Origin: Haloferax marinisediminis
GTDB taxonomy: Archaea; Halobacteriota; Halobacteria; Halobacteriales; Haloferacaceae
DNA: 64,000 nt
Assembly: GCF_009674585.1 (NCBI RefSeq)
Contig: NZ_WKJP01000001.1
Span: forward strand, 1,116,001-1,180,000
Direction: 5' to 3'
Shown piece by piece: positions 42,080-51,416 of this stretch. The position numbers and the translations under genes were made by a program. Every line of letters starts with the position of its first letter. Within the stretch, counting starts at the first letter, position 1. The notes beneath the pieces were generated by a model, which saw only the letters and a list, made by a program, of their open reading frames with translations, was not told the DNA's origin and did not search any database.

Positions 42080-42943
42080 CTACAACGGCGATAGCCGAGC
42101 CAACAACTGTGCTCCGAGTGCGGCGCCGCGTTTCGCGAGATAGCCGCTCTTGAGTGCGCCGACCTTCGCGACGGACGCCGATTTGAAGGCACCTTTCTTG
42201 GCCAACACGCTGCTCGTCAGCGCGCCCCGTTTGGCGTAGTACGCGGACTTTCGGCCTGCGGCACCGACGTAGTGTTTCGTACTCGTTGGAATCGGCGTCC
42301 TGCGCCCCTGGACCCGTGTCGAGCCACTGCGGATTGCATCGAGAATATCGTCAGCCGAGAGTGAGGCTCGAGACATGTCAGGAATCTCGATTTCGGTGTA
42401 CGCACGGCCGACGTACCCGACTTTGTGGGCGTCGCTGCCGGCGACACCGGGGTACTGACGGTTCGTAGCGAAGCGCCGAGCGCGACGGTTCTTGTAGCCA
42501 GTGAAGAGCCACGAGTTGTACGTCTCGATGGCGTCGAAGGCGTCGCCACCGGAGGTGTCGTGGTATCTTCCGAGTCGCTTGCGTCGGATGCCGTGGCGAC
42601 TCCGCTGGAAGGGGTGTGGAACGATTGCGACACCGCCTTTGTCGCGGACCCACTGGGCAGTCTCGTCGAGGGGGCGACGCCGGGGCGGAAGCTCTTCGAC
42701 ACCGAGTGCGAGGAGGTGGCCGTCGGCCGTCGAGACTTCCACACCGGGAATTCCGACGAGGCCGTACATCGGTGCCAGTTGCGCCGCTCGGATAGACTCG
42801 TGGATGACGTCGTGGTCGGTGATGACGACGGCATCCAGCCCGATCTCTGCGGCCTGCTCTAAGATGAGTTCGACCGGGTCGTGGGCGTCGTACGAGCCCT
42901 CCGAGTGGACGTGCGGGTCGATTCGGACTGTCAGCGCAGACAC
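42080..42943 (-). CDS. PHP-domain phosphoesterase with C-terminal 11-residue repeats
   Basis: 287 residues. The PHP domain fills about 1-215, with metal-binding 'DPHVHSEGSYDAHDP', 'VITDHDV', 'GVEVST...HLLAL', 'VPHPF' and 'GSDAHKV', a full set of His/Asp/Glu ligands for a trinuclear phosphoesterase site. This resembles the YciV/RNase AM group that acts on nucleoside 3',5'-bisphosphates or RNA ends. Unusually, the last 55 residues are five consecutive 11-residue units of the form S-x-x-x-A-K-x-G-A-x-x. They make a basic, glycine/alanine-rich amphipathic helix not normal for this family. Confidence 0.92.
   Translation of the reverse strand: MSALTVRIDPHVHSEGSYDAHDPVELILEQAAEIGLDAVVITDHDVIHESIRAAQLAPMYGLVGIPGVEVSTADGHLLALGVEELPPRRRPLDETAQWVRDKGGVAIVPHPFQRSRHGIRRKRLGRYHDTSGGDAFDAIETYNSWLFTGYKNRRARRFATNRQYPGVAGSDAHKVGYVGRAYTEIEIPDMSRASLSADDILDAIRSGSTRVQGRRTPIPTSTKHYVGAAGRKSAYYAKRGALTSSVLAKKGAFKSASVAKVGALKSGYLAKRGAALGAQLLARLSPL
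42083..42247 (-). repeat. 11-residue coding repeats at the end of the PHP gene
   Basis: Residues 233-287 split exactly into 11-mers: SAYYAKRGALT, SSVLAKKGAFK, SASVAKVGALK, SGYLAKRGAAL and a weaker GAQLLARLSPL. The A-K-x-G-A core is in the same place in the first four. The 11-residue periodicity matches helices with three turns per repeat, as in synuclein or apolipoprotein membrane-binding segments. Confidence 0.85.
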
Positions 42944-43150
42944 AAGCAGTGGTTAGTCGCCGGTCACGAAAAAGGCACGCCCGAATCGTGCTAGCGTCAC
43001 TCCCACCACGTCCCGGTGCACTCGTTGGCCAGCGATTGGCGGCACGACTCCTGACGGCACGGAACTCGTCAGAACCGACACACAGGTCAGTTCAGTTACC
43101 TAACCTCGTTTCAGCGAAGCTTTACGAATTTCTCAGTCGTGTGTTAAGAC

Positions 43151-44896
43151 ATGGCAACCACAGATGGATTCGTCCCCACTATCGGCGTTCGAGACCTTCG
43201 TGAGTCTGGTCGTGAACTCGTCTCGGTCGACGGACGTGCAGTCGCGCTCTTCGTCCACGAAGGTGAGGTTCGAGCGGTCGACAACGCGTGCCCGCACATG
43301 GGGTTTCCCCTGATACAGGGGAGTGTCGACGATGGTGTCCTCACCTGCCACTGGCATCACGCACGATTCGAACTCACGTGCGGAGACACGTTCGACCCGT
43401 GGGCCGACAACGTCCTCACCTACCCAGTCGATATCCGCGACGGCACCGTCTACGTCGACCCACACCCCGAATCGAGCGACTCGCCACACGTCCACTGGTC
43501 GAACAGACTCGAAGACGGTCTCGAACAGAACCTCAGACTGGTCGTCGCCAAGTCGGTTATCGGCCTCCTCGACGCCGGCGTCGATGCCACGGACCCGTTG
43601 GAGACCGGCATTCAGTTTGGCTGCCGATACCGGAGACAGGGGTGGGGACCGGGCCTCACCATCCTGACCGCGATGGCGAACGTGCTCCCAGACCTCACAC
43701 CAGACGACCGAAAGCGCGCACTCTACCACGGCCTCATTCAGGTCGGCAACGACGTGTCGAACGAACCGCCACAGTTCGAACAGGACGCGCTGGGTGCGAC
43801 AGAAACCGACTACGACCGCCTCTTGTCGTGGTTCCGTGAGAACGTCGAAGTCCGAGACCCTGCGGGTGCAGAGCGAGTTCTCAGGACCGCTATCGACGCC
43901 GGCTACGACGACGAACACCTCGCACGACTGCTCGCCACGGCGGCGACAGACCACCGGTACATCCAGACCGGCCACGTCCTCGACTTCGTCAACAAATCCT
44001 GCGAGGCGCTCGACCACATCGGGTGGGGCCACGCGGACGACGTTCTCCCGAGTCTCGTCCGCGGACTGGCGACCGCAGACCGGGGTGAAGAATCCGCACA
44101 GTGGCGTCGTCCAATCGACCTCGCAAGCCTCCTCGACGACACGTTCGACGAACTGCACCGGTTCGTCGAGTTCGGTGCAAAAAAGACGTGGTCACGACCC
44201 GACTGGATGCTCGACACACTCCTCGGCGACGACCCAGACGCCATCGTCGACGTACTCGTCGAAGCGATTCGCGATGGGGCGACCCCCGAAGAACTCGCCG
44301 ACGTCGTCGCGCTCGCGGCCGGAACGCGGGTCGCACAGTTCGCGACGAGTAACGAGTTCAGCGATTGGAACACCGTCCACCACACGTTCACGTACGCCAA
44401 CGCGGTCCACCAACTCGCGAAGCGAACAGACGCGATGGAGCTCTACCGCGGCGTGTTCGACGCCGCTATCAACGTCTACCTCGACCGCTTCCTGAACACG
44501 CCGCCAGCACCGCTCCCTGACGCGAATCCCGATGCAAATCCGAGCGTCGAACTCGATACGCTCAGAGACGCGTTCGACACGGAAGGCCGAGTGAACGATG
44601 CCGGGCGAGCAGCCGCCCACTTCCTCGATGCGGGAGGTGACCTCCACACACTCAGAAGTGAACTCGGCAAAGCACTCCTCGAAGAGGACGCTGGGTTCCA
44701 CACCTACCAGGCCCTCGAAGCTGGGTTTTCGCAGGCAGCGAGCCGCCCGCCAGAAGAAGCACGGGTGCTCTTGGTCGGCGTCGCGCGATACCTCGCCGCA
44801 CACTCGCCGACGCGTCGCGAGCGCGAACAGACGTTCTCTATCGCCGCACGTCTCCAGCGCGGGGAGTCAGTTCACGAATCGCCGTCGGCGGAGTGA
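43151..44896 (+). CDS. Rieske 2Fe-2S protein with long helical C-terminal domain
   Basis: 581 residues. The Rieske domain is at about 5-105: cluster ligands C47, H49, C66 and H69 in 'ACPHMGFPL' and 'CHWHHARF', close to nitrite-reductase/ferredoxin-type Rieske domains. About 470 residues of helical sequence follow, with repeats of the type 'RKRALYHGLIQVGND', 'HLARLLATAATDHRYIQTGHVLDFVNKSCEALDHIGW', 'VAQFATSNEFSDWNTVHHTFTYANAVHQLAKR' that include many His. The long part resembles a helical domain found fused to Rieske proteins in actinobacteria; its function is unknown to me. It is probably soluble (no signal or TM). Confidence 0.85.
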   Translation: MATTDGFVPTIGVRDLRESGRELVSVDGRAVALFVHEGEVRAVDNACPHMGFPLIQGSVDDGVLTCHWHHARFELTCGDTFDPWADNVLTYPVDIRDGTVYVDPHPESSDSPHVHWSNRLEDGLEQNLRLVVAKSVIGLLDAGVDATDPLETGIQFGCRYRRQGWGPGLTILTAMANVLPDLTPDDRKRALYHGLIQVGNDVSNEPPQFEQDALGATETDYDRLLSWFRENVEVRDPAGAERVLRTAIDAGYDDEHLARLLATAATDHRYIQTGHVLDFVNKSCEALDHIGWGHADDVLPSLVRGLATADRGEESAQWRRPIDLASLLDDTFDELHRFVEFGAKKTWSRPDWMLDTLLGDDPDAIVDVLVEAIRDGATPEELADVVALAAGTRVAQFATSNEFSDWNTVHHTFTYANAVHQLAKRTDAMELYRGVFDAAINVYLDRFLNTPPAPLPDANPDANPSVELDTLRDAFDTEGRVNDAGRAAAHFLDAGGDLHTLRSELGKALLEEDAGFHTYQALEAGFSQAASRPPEEARVLLVGVARYLAAHSPTRREREQTFSIAARLQRGESVHESPSAE

Positions 44897-44921
44897 GTGG
44901 GGTAAATCCACTCCCTGCGTC

Positions 44922-45956
44922 TCACTTGCCGGCGATTCGTTCACCTGCTTCGATACCACTCCACAGCGCCGCGTGAACTCGCCCTTCACCGACCGTCCAA
45001 TCGCCGGCGAAGAACAGCCCGTCAGGTTCGCCGCGTCGGATGACCTCTCGGTTGGCGACGCCGTCGGGGAGGGCGTATCGCCAGCCCTGGTCGTCCACCC
45101 AGTCCGGGTCGCGCAGTCTCTCGTCGTCGAGCAGGTCTGCGACCATGTTCGCCACGTCGTCCGCCGCGTCGTCGAGCGGGTCGTCGTAGTGTTCTTCCGA
45201 CCACTCGGGACTTGGTTGGACGACGAGCAGACTCTCGCCGTCGGGGACGTGGCCGTCTTTGCACTCTTCGCGTGCGACCCATCCGAGCGGGTGTTGTTTG
45301 TCCGGATTGACGAGGGCGTACCACGGGTCGTCGCGCTCGAACGGGTAGTGGAGTATCACCGAGCGAATCGTTCGATACTCGACGCTCCCAATCGCTTCAC
45401 GGAGGCCAATCATACACTCGTCTCCCCACCCCATCTCGGTGAGGAGGCCCGCAGTCTGCGGTGCAGGCGGTGTCAACAAGACCACGTCGTACGGCCCGTG
45501 TCGGGTGCCCTCCTCGTCGACGACAGACCAGTAGCTCGTATCTGGATTGTGGTCGATAGCCGCGACTCGGGTCCCGCGTTCGACGGTGGCGTCAGTCTGG
45601 GCGAGCAGTCGCTTCGCCAGTTGGGTGATTCCCTCTGTCCACGTCCACTTGTGTTGGTCGCGCCCGTCGCCTTCGGCGATGACGCCGTCGGCGTCGAACG
45701 TCCAGACCGGTTCGTCGATATCGACGAGTCCCGTTTCGCCGAGGTCACGAATCAGTCGTTCAGTCCGGTGGTCGTAGTCTTTGACGTAGTTTGCCCCGTG
45801 GTCGTACCGACACCCGTGTTTGCGACGTGTCGCCGCGCGCCCGCACACGCCACGACTCTTCTCCAGAATCGTCACGTTCGCGTTCGCGTCACGGAGCGCA
45901 TATGCCGCCCCTGCCCCTGCGGCGCCTGCCCCGACAATACACACGTCACGCGTCAT
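44922..45956 (-). CDS. FAD-dependent oxidoreductase (renalase-like amine oxidase fold)
   Basis: 344 residues. The dinucleotide-binding start 'VCIVGAGAAGAGAAYALRDANANVTILEKSRGVCGRAATRR' contains G-x-G-x-x-G and the E-K-S-R-G-V-C-G-R motif of renalase-like proteins. The C-terminal 'GLFFAGDWTVGEGRVHAALWSGIEAGERI' is the FAD-binding 'GD' motif. Renalases oxidise dihydronicotinamide isomers; these relatives may do likewise or act on other amines. Convergent with the Rieske gene (25 bases between stops), divergent from the HAD gene. Confidence 0.88.
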   Translation of the reverse strand: MTRDVCIVGAGAAGAGAAYALRDANANVTILEKSRGVCGRAATRRKHGCRYDHGANYVKDYDHRTERLIRDLGETGLVDIDEPVWTFDADGVIAEGDGRDQHKWTWTEGITQLAKRLLAQTDATVERGTRVAAIDHNPDTSYWSVVDEEGTRHGPYDVVLLTPPAPQTAGLLTEMGWGDECMIGLREAIGSVEYRTIRSVILHYPFERDDPWYALVNPDKQHPLGWVAREECKDGHVPDGESLLVVQPSPEWSEEHYDDPLDDAADDVANMVADLLDDERLRDPDWVDDQGWRYALPDGVANREVIRRGEPDGLFFAGDWTVGEGRVHAALWSGIEAGERIAGK

Positions 45957-46087
45957 GTCGACACCCCGTGTGCGAGTCCAGCCAGCATCGTCTACACCAG
46001 TGTTTTGGAGGCGCTAAAAGACTCGCAACGCGGCGGTATGAGTCGGAGAGGCGAAAACGATTCACGTCTCGCACCCACAGACCTCGT

Positions 46088-46789
46088 ATGTACGATTCGG
46101 TCATCTTCGACCACGACGGCGTGTTGACCACGCTCGTCGATATCTCGCTCCTCCAGGATGCCACGTGGGCAGCCTTCGACGAACTTGGCGTCGTCGACCC
46201 GGACCCCGACCACGTCAGACAGATGGTCATCAACGTCAGTCTCGAAGACGTCCACACTGTCGCCGGCGCGTACGACCTCGACCCAGAGACGCTGTTCCGT
46301 GTCCGAGACGAGTTCTCCTCTTCGTACCAGTGTGACGCCGTCGCCGACGGACGAAAAGTCCCCTACGACGACTTCGACGCGATTCGGCGAATCGACGCGC
46401 CCATGGGGATCGTCTCCAGCAACCAGCAGGCGACGATCGACTACGTTCTCGACCACCTCGACGCCGCCGAGTTGTTCGGAACGGCCTACGGGCGCGAACC
46501 CTCGCTCACGAGTCTCCACCGCAAGAAACCCGAACCCTACTATCTCGAACTGGCGATGTCCGATCTCGGCGTCGAATCGCCGCTGTTCGTCGGCGACAGT
46601 GACAGCGACATCGCCGCTGCCAATGCAGCGGGTGTCGATTCGGCGTTCATCCGTCGCGACCACCGTGCGGACCACACGCCCTCGCCCGACCCGACACACG
46701 AAGTGTCCGGCCTCGACGACTTGCTCGCCATCGACGGCGTTCCCGTCGTCGACGACGTGACCGCTGCTGACGGGGAGGCGCTCCGATGA
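46088..46789 (+). CDS. HAD-family hydrolase
   Basis: 233 residues from ATG 46088. Nucleophile motif 'FDHDGVLTT' with D8 and D10, motif II 'IVSSNQQ' (Ser), motif III Lys in 'HRKKPEPYY' and motif IV 'FVGDSDSDIAAANAAG'. A helical cap lies between 15 and 90, as in phosphoglycolate or sugar phosphatases. Substrate unknown. Its stop overlaps the next gene's start as ATGA, which suggests that it acts with the aldo-keto reductase, for example in sugar or polyol phosphate turnover. Confidence 0.9.
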   Translation: MYDSVIFDHDGVLTTLVDISLLQDATWAAFDELGVVDPDPDHVRQMVINVSLEDVHTVAGAYDLDPETLFRVRDEFSSSYQCDAVADGRKVPYDDFDAIRRIDAPMGIVSSNQQATIDYVLDHLDAAELFGTAYGREPSLTSLHRKKPEPYYLELAMSDLGVESPLFVGDSDSDIAAANAAGVDSAFIRRDHRADHTPSPDPTHEVSGLDDLLAIDGVPVVDDVTAADGEALR

Positions 46790-47559
46790 CTCGCGTCCCG
46801 CACGTCGGACTCGGAACGATGGGTCTCGACACGCCCGCCGAGGCAACTGCTGTGACGACGGCACTGGAGATGGGCTATCGCCACGTCGACACGGCCCAGA
46901 TTTACGAGAACGAGGCCGTGGTTGGTGACGCCATCGAGGCCGCCGAGACACCGCGCGACGATGTGTTTCTGGCGACCAAAGTGTGGGCAGACAGCCTCGC
47001 ACCCGACGACGTGCTCCGGACGACTCGTGAGAGTCTCGACCGACTCGGAACCGACTACGTGGACCTGCTGTACGTGCACCGCCCGATAGAGACGTACGAC
47101 CCACCCGAGACGCTGGCCGCGTTCGACGAACTCGTCGACGACGGACTCGTGCGCGCCGTTGGCGTGAGCAACTTCACCGTCGCCGAACTGGACGAGGCAC
47201 TCGACCTGTTGGACGCGCCGCTGGTCGCCCACCAGACAGAGTACCACCCGTTGTTCCAGCGCCCCGAACTCCTCGAACACGCCGAAGAACACGGCTACAG
47301 CGTCGTTGCGTACTCACCGCTCGCGGGTGGACAGGTCCGCGACGTTGCGGAAGTCGTCTCGGTTGCAGAGAAACACGACGTCACTCCTGAGTCTGTGAGT
47401 CTGGCGTGGTTGGCCGCAAAGGGTGTCTGTGTCATCCCGAAAGCATCGAGTGAGCGACACCTGAGAGCGAATCTCGAAGCAGTCGATATCGACCTCGATG
47501 CAGAAGATATCGCCGCCATCGACGCTGTGGAGCGCGAAGTCGAACTCTACCCTGAGTGA
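46786..47559 (+). CDS. Aldo/keto reductase
   Basis: 257 residues, somewhat shorter than typical (about 270-290). The catalytic tetrad is visible: Asp in 'HVDTAQIYENE' (with Tyr), Lys in 'FLATKVW' and His in 'LLYVHRP'. NADPH-binding 'IPKASSERHLRANL' follows at the C-terminus. It starts in the ATGA overlap with the HAD gene. It reduces aldehydes or ketones with NADPH; the partner gene suggests a sugar phosphate-related substrate, but this is an inference. Confidence 0.92.
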   Translation: MTRVPHVGLGTMGLDTPAEATAVTTALEMGYRHVDTAQIYENEAVVGDAIEAAETPRDDVFLATKVWADSLAPDDVLRTTRESLDRLGTDYVDLLYVHRPIETYDPPETLAAFDELVDDGLVRAVGVSNFTVAELDEALDLLDAPLVAHQTEYHPLFQRPELLEHAEEHGYSVVAYSPLAGGQVRDVAEVVSVAEKHDVTPESVSLAWLAAKGVCVIPKASSERHLRANLEAVDIDLDAEDIAAIDAVEREVELYPE

Positions 47560-47646
47560 GCGACGTGACACTCCGTTCGGGCTGGAAATATCATCGATGA
47601 TACCTGTCCCGGAACGGTTATAATAGGAGGTACGGTGTGTCCGACC

Positions 47647-48351
47647 ATGCGGATTCCGAGTGGGGTAAGCGGGTTCGACGAACTCATCCAGGGTGGCTTC
47701 CTTCCACGACGCCTGTACGTGCTGAGTGGACCGCCGGGGAGTGGAAAGACGACGTTCACGGCGCAGTTCATCGCCGAAGGACTTCGAAATGGCGAGCAGT
47801 GCATGTACATCACCATGCACGAGACCGAAGACGAACTTGTCAACGACATGTCTAGCTTCGACTTCGGCTTCGAGACGCTCACGAATTCAGATGGCTTCCG
47901 ATACATCAACCTCGTGAGCCCCAAGGGGAAACATCTCCTCAATCAGTTCTCACAGAGTGGCAGCACATCGAGTGTCCAGAGTCTCACAGACAAGATTGTC
48001 GCCTTCGTCAACTCTCGACAGGTCGACCGTCTCGTCATCGACTCGACGATGCTTCTTCGACTGTTCTTCGCCAACGGGTCCGAAGAGATGACGCGGTTCC
48101 TCACCGCACTCAAACAGGGCGACGCGACGACGCTCCTCATCTCGGAGATGACCGACCCGTCGTCGTACGCCGACGAGCACTTCCTCGCACACGGTGTCAT
48201 CTTCTTCCACAACTACCTCGAAGCGACGGGGATGACCCGAGGGATTCAGGTCATCAAGATGCGCGGGACGAACATCGACTGCGATATCCGGTCGCTTTCC
48301 TTCACCGACAACGGGCTCGTCGTAGACCCCCGGTCGAAGGTCGACCTCTAA
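47647..48351 (+). CDS. KaiC/RAD55-family ATPase
   Basis: 234 residues from ATG 47647; a GTG at 47635 is an alternative. A single RecA-like core: 'GVSGFDELIQGGFLPRRLYVLSGPPGSGKTT' with Walker A at about 28-36, catalytic Glu in 'MHETEDEL', Walker B 'RLVIDS' and 'LISEMTD'. Such small KaiC-like ATPases are numerous in haloarchaea, often near signal transduction genes, and switch the activity of partner proteins. The following gene begins 6 bases after its stop and is the most likely partner. Confidence 0.9.
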   Translation: MRIPSGVSGFDELIQGGFLPRRLYVLSGPPGSGKTTFTAQFIAEGLRNGEQCMYITMHETEDELVNDMSSFDFGFETLTNSDGFRYINLVSPKGKHLLNQFSQSGSTSSVQSLTDKIVAFVNSRQVDRLVIDSTMLLRLFFANGSEEMTRFLTALKQGDATTLLISEMTDPSSYADEHFLAHGVIFFHNYLEATGMTRGIQVIKMRGTNIDCDIRSLSFTDNGLVVDPRSKVDL

Positions 48352-48357
48352 GGACCC

Positions 48358-48774
48358 ATGTACGAACGGACTTTCGGCACAGATTGGCGAACGATATCGG
48401 ACGAAGAGGGGATTCGACGGATGTACGCTCTCGGTGTCTCCACCGCGCTTGGCTCACCGAATCCGGGTGAGTTCGAGCGAATTCGTCGGCAGGCGAGCAC
48501 CGCCTACGGGCGGAGCGTCCTCCAACTCTCGTTCGAAGAGGGAAAGCAGCGTGTCGCCCGCAACAGAGGCGAGTACGACACGAAACAGGACTTGTGGGAC
48601 GCGCTCGTCGACGAAGAGACCACACCCGCCACGACGGGACGTGCCGACGTCGGCATGCGAACGCCCACGGACAAACAGGGCGTTCCCGAGGCCGTCAGTC
48701 GAATCGACGTGCTCGACGCGCAGTCAGACGAGTTCGCTCGGCTTCGACTTCCTGACTTCCTCCGGCGCGAGTAG
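48358..48774 (+). CDS. Unknown protein downstream of KaiC-like ATPase
   Basis: 138 residues, soluble, with Arg/Glu-rich helical sequence: 'WRTISDEEGIRRMYALGVSTALG', 'FERIRRQASTAYGRSVLQLSFEEGKQRVARNRG', and a C-terminal 'LRLPDFLRR'. I do not recognise a family. The 6-base spacing after the ATPase gene supports joint translation and a physical or functional link. No cysteine pairs or membrane segment. Confidence 0.75.
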   Translation: MYERTFGTDWRTISDEEGIRRMYALGVSTALGSPNPGEFERIRRQASTAYGRSVLQLSFEEGKQRVARNRGEYDTKQDLWDALVDEETTPATTGRADVGMRTPTDKQGVPEAVSRIDVLDAQSDEFARLRLPDFLRRE

Positions 48775-48812
48775 CCGACGCGGCTTTCTTTCTTCGCTCC
48801 GTCTGTTTACGT

Positions 48813-49220
48813 ATGAGCGACGCTGAATTCACCCTCTCCGAGTCTGAGTGGCGAGATCGACTCTCGAAAGACGCGTATCGCGTCCTCCGAGAGCAGGGGA
48901 CCGAACCGCGGTTCTCCGGCGAACACGTCGACCGTTCCGACGACGGCGTCTACCGATGTGTCGGGTGCGGGGCCGAGTTGTTCACTTCGGACACGAAGTA
49001 CGACTCTCACTGTGGGTGGCCGAGTTTCTACGCCGCCAACGACTCGAACATCGAACTTCGCCGCGACCTGAGTCACGGCATGGACCGCACTGAAGTCGTG
49101 TGTTCGTCGTGTGGTGGCCACCTCGGCCACGTCTTCGACGACGGTCCACAACCGACGGGAAAGCGCTACTGTATCAACTCGGTGGTGCTCGACTTCGACC
49201 CCGACGCAGACGACGCGTAG
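48813..49220 (+). CDS. msrB: Peptide-methionine (R)-S-oxide reductase MsrB
   Basis: 135 residues. It repairs methionine-R-sulfoxide in proteins. Catalytic Cys120 is in 'RYCINS'; the zinc site is C49/C52 (CVGC) and C97/C100 (CSSC); 'SHCGWPSF' (Cys67, a possible resolving residue) and 'GHLGHVFDDGP' are family motifs. The length is normal. MsrA is not adjacent. Confidence 0.96.
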   Translation: MSDAEFTLSESEWRDRLSKDAYRVLREQGTEPRFSGEHVDRSDDGVYRCVGCGAELFTSDTKYDSHCGWPSFYAANDSNIELRRDLSHGMDRTEVVCSSCGGHLGHVFDDGPQPTGKRYCINSVVLDFDPDADDA

Positions 49221-49353
49221 GCAGAGACTCCCGACCCAACGGTCCGGCGATACGAACGAAACACGTCGAATTCGGGCGGTTAGGACACGTCTAACCACGA
49301 GAATGTCACGGTAGCCGACTCGTACCAAACAGGGATACCGACGTAGGAGTAGC

Positions 49354-49629
49354 ATGTCTCGTGGCTACTCCACCACCTACCACGCTCCTCGGCGACGCTC
49401 CTCGTTCACACCGTACGTACTCGTCGTCGGTGGACTCCTCCTGTTTTGTGTGGCTATCCTCGCACCGGTCGCCGACCTCTCTGCTGGACTCTCCGTCGCG
49501 AGTCTAACGACCAACGCCGGCGCCATCGCACTCGATGGCCGAACCCTCGTCGTCAGTGGTGGGCTCTTACTCATCAGCGCTGTGTCCACGCTGTTTGGAC
49601 TCCTCCTCTTGCTGATTCGACTCAAGTAG
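49354..49629 (+). CDS. Small membrane protein
   Basis: 91 residues with two transmembrane helices (about 19-40 and 66-88) after a basic N-terminus with 'HAPRRRSS'. Between them lies a polar loop rich in Ser/Thr. No family recognised. An ATG start preceded by ggagtag gives a plausible ribosome site. It converges with the UspA gene across 148 bases without other features. Confidence 0.7.
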   Translation: MSRGYSTTYHAPRRRSSFTPYVLVVGGLLLFCVAILAPVADLSAGLSVASLTTNAGAIALDGRTLVVSGGLLLISAVSTLFGLLLLLIRLK

Positions 49630-49777
49630 CCGGCAGAGGGCGCTCGGAACGTAGCCACCGCGCACGGGTCACAGACTCACAAATCGAGACGTAGAACGAC
49701 GCCCTGTCGCAGGAAAACGGAAGTCTCTGTACTCGTCGCACCCGGTCCACTCGTGGGATGCCGTCCGTGGTGTGTGG

Positions 49778-50206
49778 TTAGTTGGCTTTGATTGGAGTCG
49801 CCAGAACCGGAATGTCCGACTCGATGACGACCGACCGCGAGACACTCCCGAGGATGTTGTCTTCGAAGCGGGCGTGCGTTCCCATGGCGATGAGGCCCGC
49901 GTCGATCTCGCTGGCGTAGTCGAGAATCTCGTCGGCCGGGTCTCCACGGCGAAGCGAAAGTTCGGCGTCGACTCCGAACTCCGTCATCGTCTCTTGTGCC
50001 GTTTCGAGTGCGGCCGAACCCTTCGCTTCGAGTTCCTCGCACACCTCGTCTTGTCGCTCTTGGGCGAGCGTCAAGAACGCACGCTTGTCGACGACGTAGA
50101 GAAGATGGACCGACGCACCACGCTCAGCGGCGAACGCGGCGGCGTCTTCCACGATGGGCGTCATCGAATCGCTCCCGTCGATTGGCACGAGGATGGTGTC
50201 GTACAT
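49778..50206 (-). CDS. Universal stress protein (UspA family)
   Basis: 142 residues from ATG 50206. 'MYDTILVPIDGSDSM' at the start and 'GLIAMGTHARFEDNILGSVSRSVVIESDIPVLATP' at the end contain the ATP-binding G-x2-G-x9-G(S/T) pattern in slightly modified form (G-T-H...G-S-V-S-R). Haloarchaea have dozens of these paralogues. Alone on the minus strand after the HhH gene. Role in stress response is by family only. Confidence 0.92.
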   Translation of the reverse strand: MYDTILVPIDGSDSMTPIVEDAAAFAAERGASVHLLYVVDKRAFLTLAQERQDEVCEELEAKGSAALETAQETMTEFGVDAELSLRRGDPADEILDYASEIDAGLIAMGTHARFEDNILGSVSRSVVIESDIPVLATPIKAN

Positions 50207-50373
50207 CAACTGGAGATTAGACTGCAGGCGTATCAACCCCCTTCGTCGGTTCCCGAATCGTGGGAACTTCCAACCGCTCAACAATCGAAGACGCTGTCGC
50301 CGTCCCGAACTCTTGTGGACTGACCCGAGCCGAACTTACGACCACACGAACGAACTCACGACTGCACGAATCC

Positions 50374-51333
<960 letters not shown>

Positions 51334-51416
51334 GAACAATAGTAGGCTGGCTAACAGAATGAGTGTTTTTAGCACGCTCGTTGGGGTTTATCACCTCGCG
51401 GGGCGCCCATCGACCA

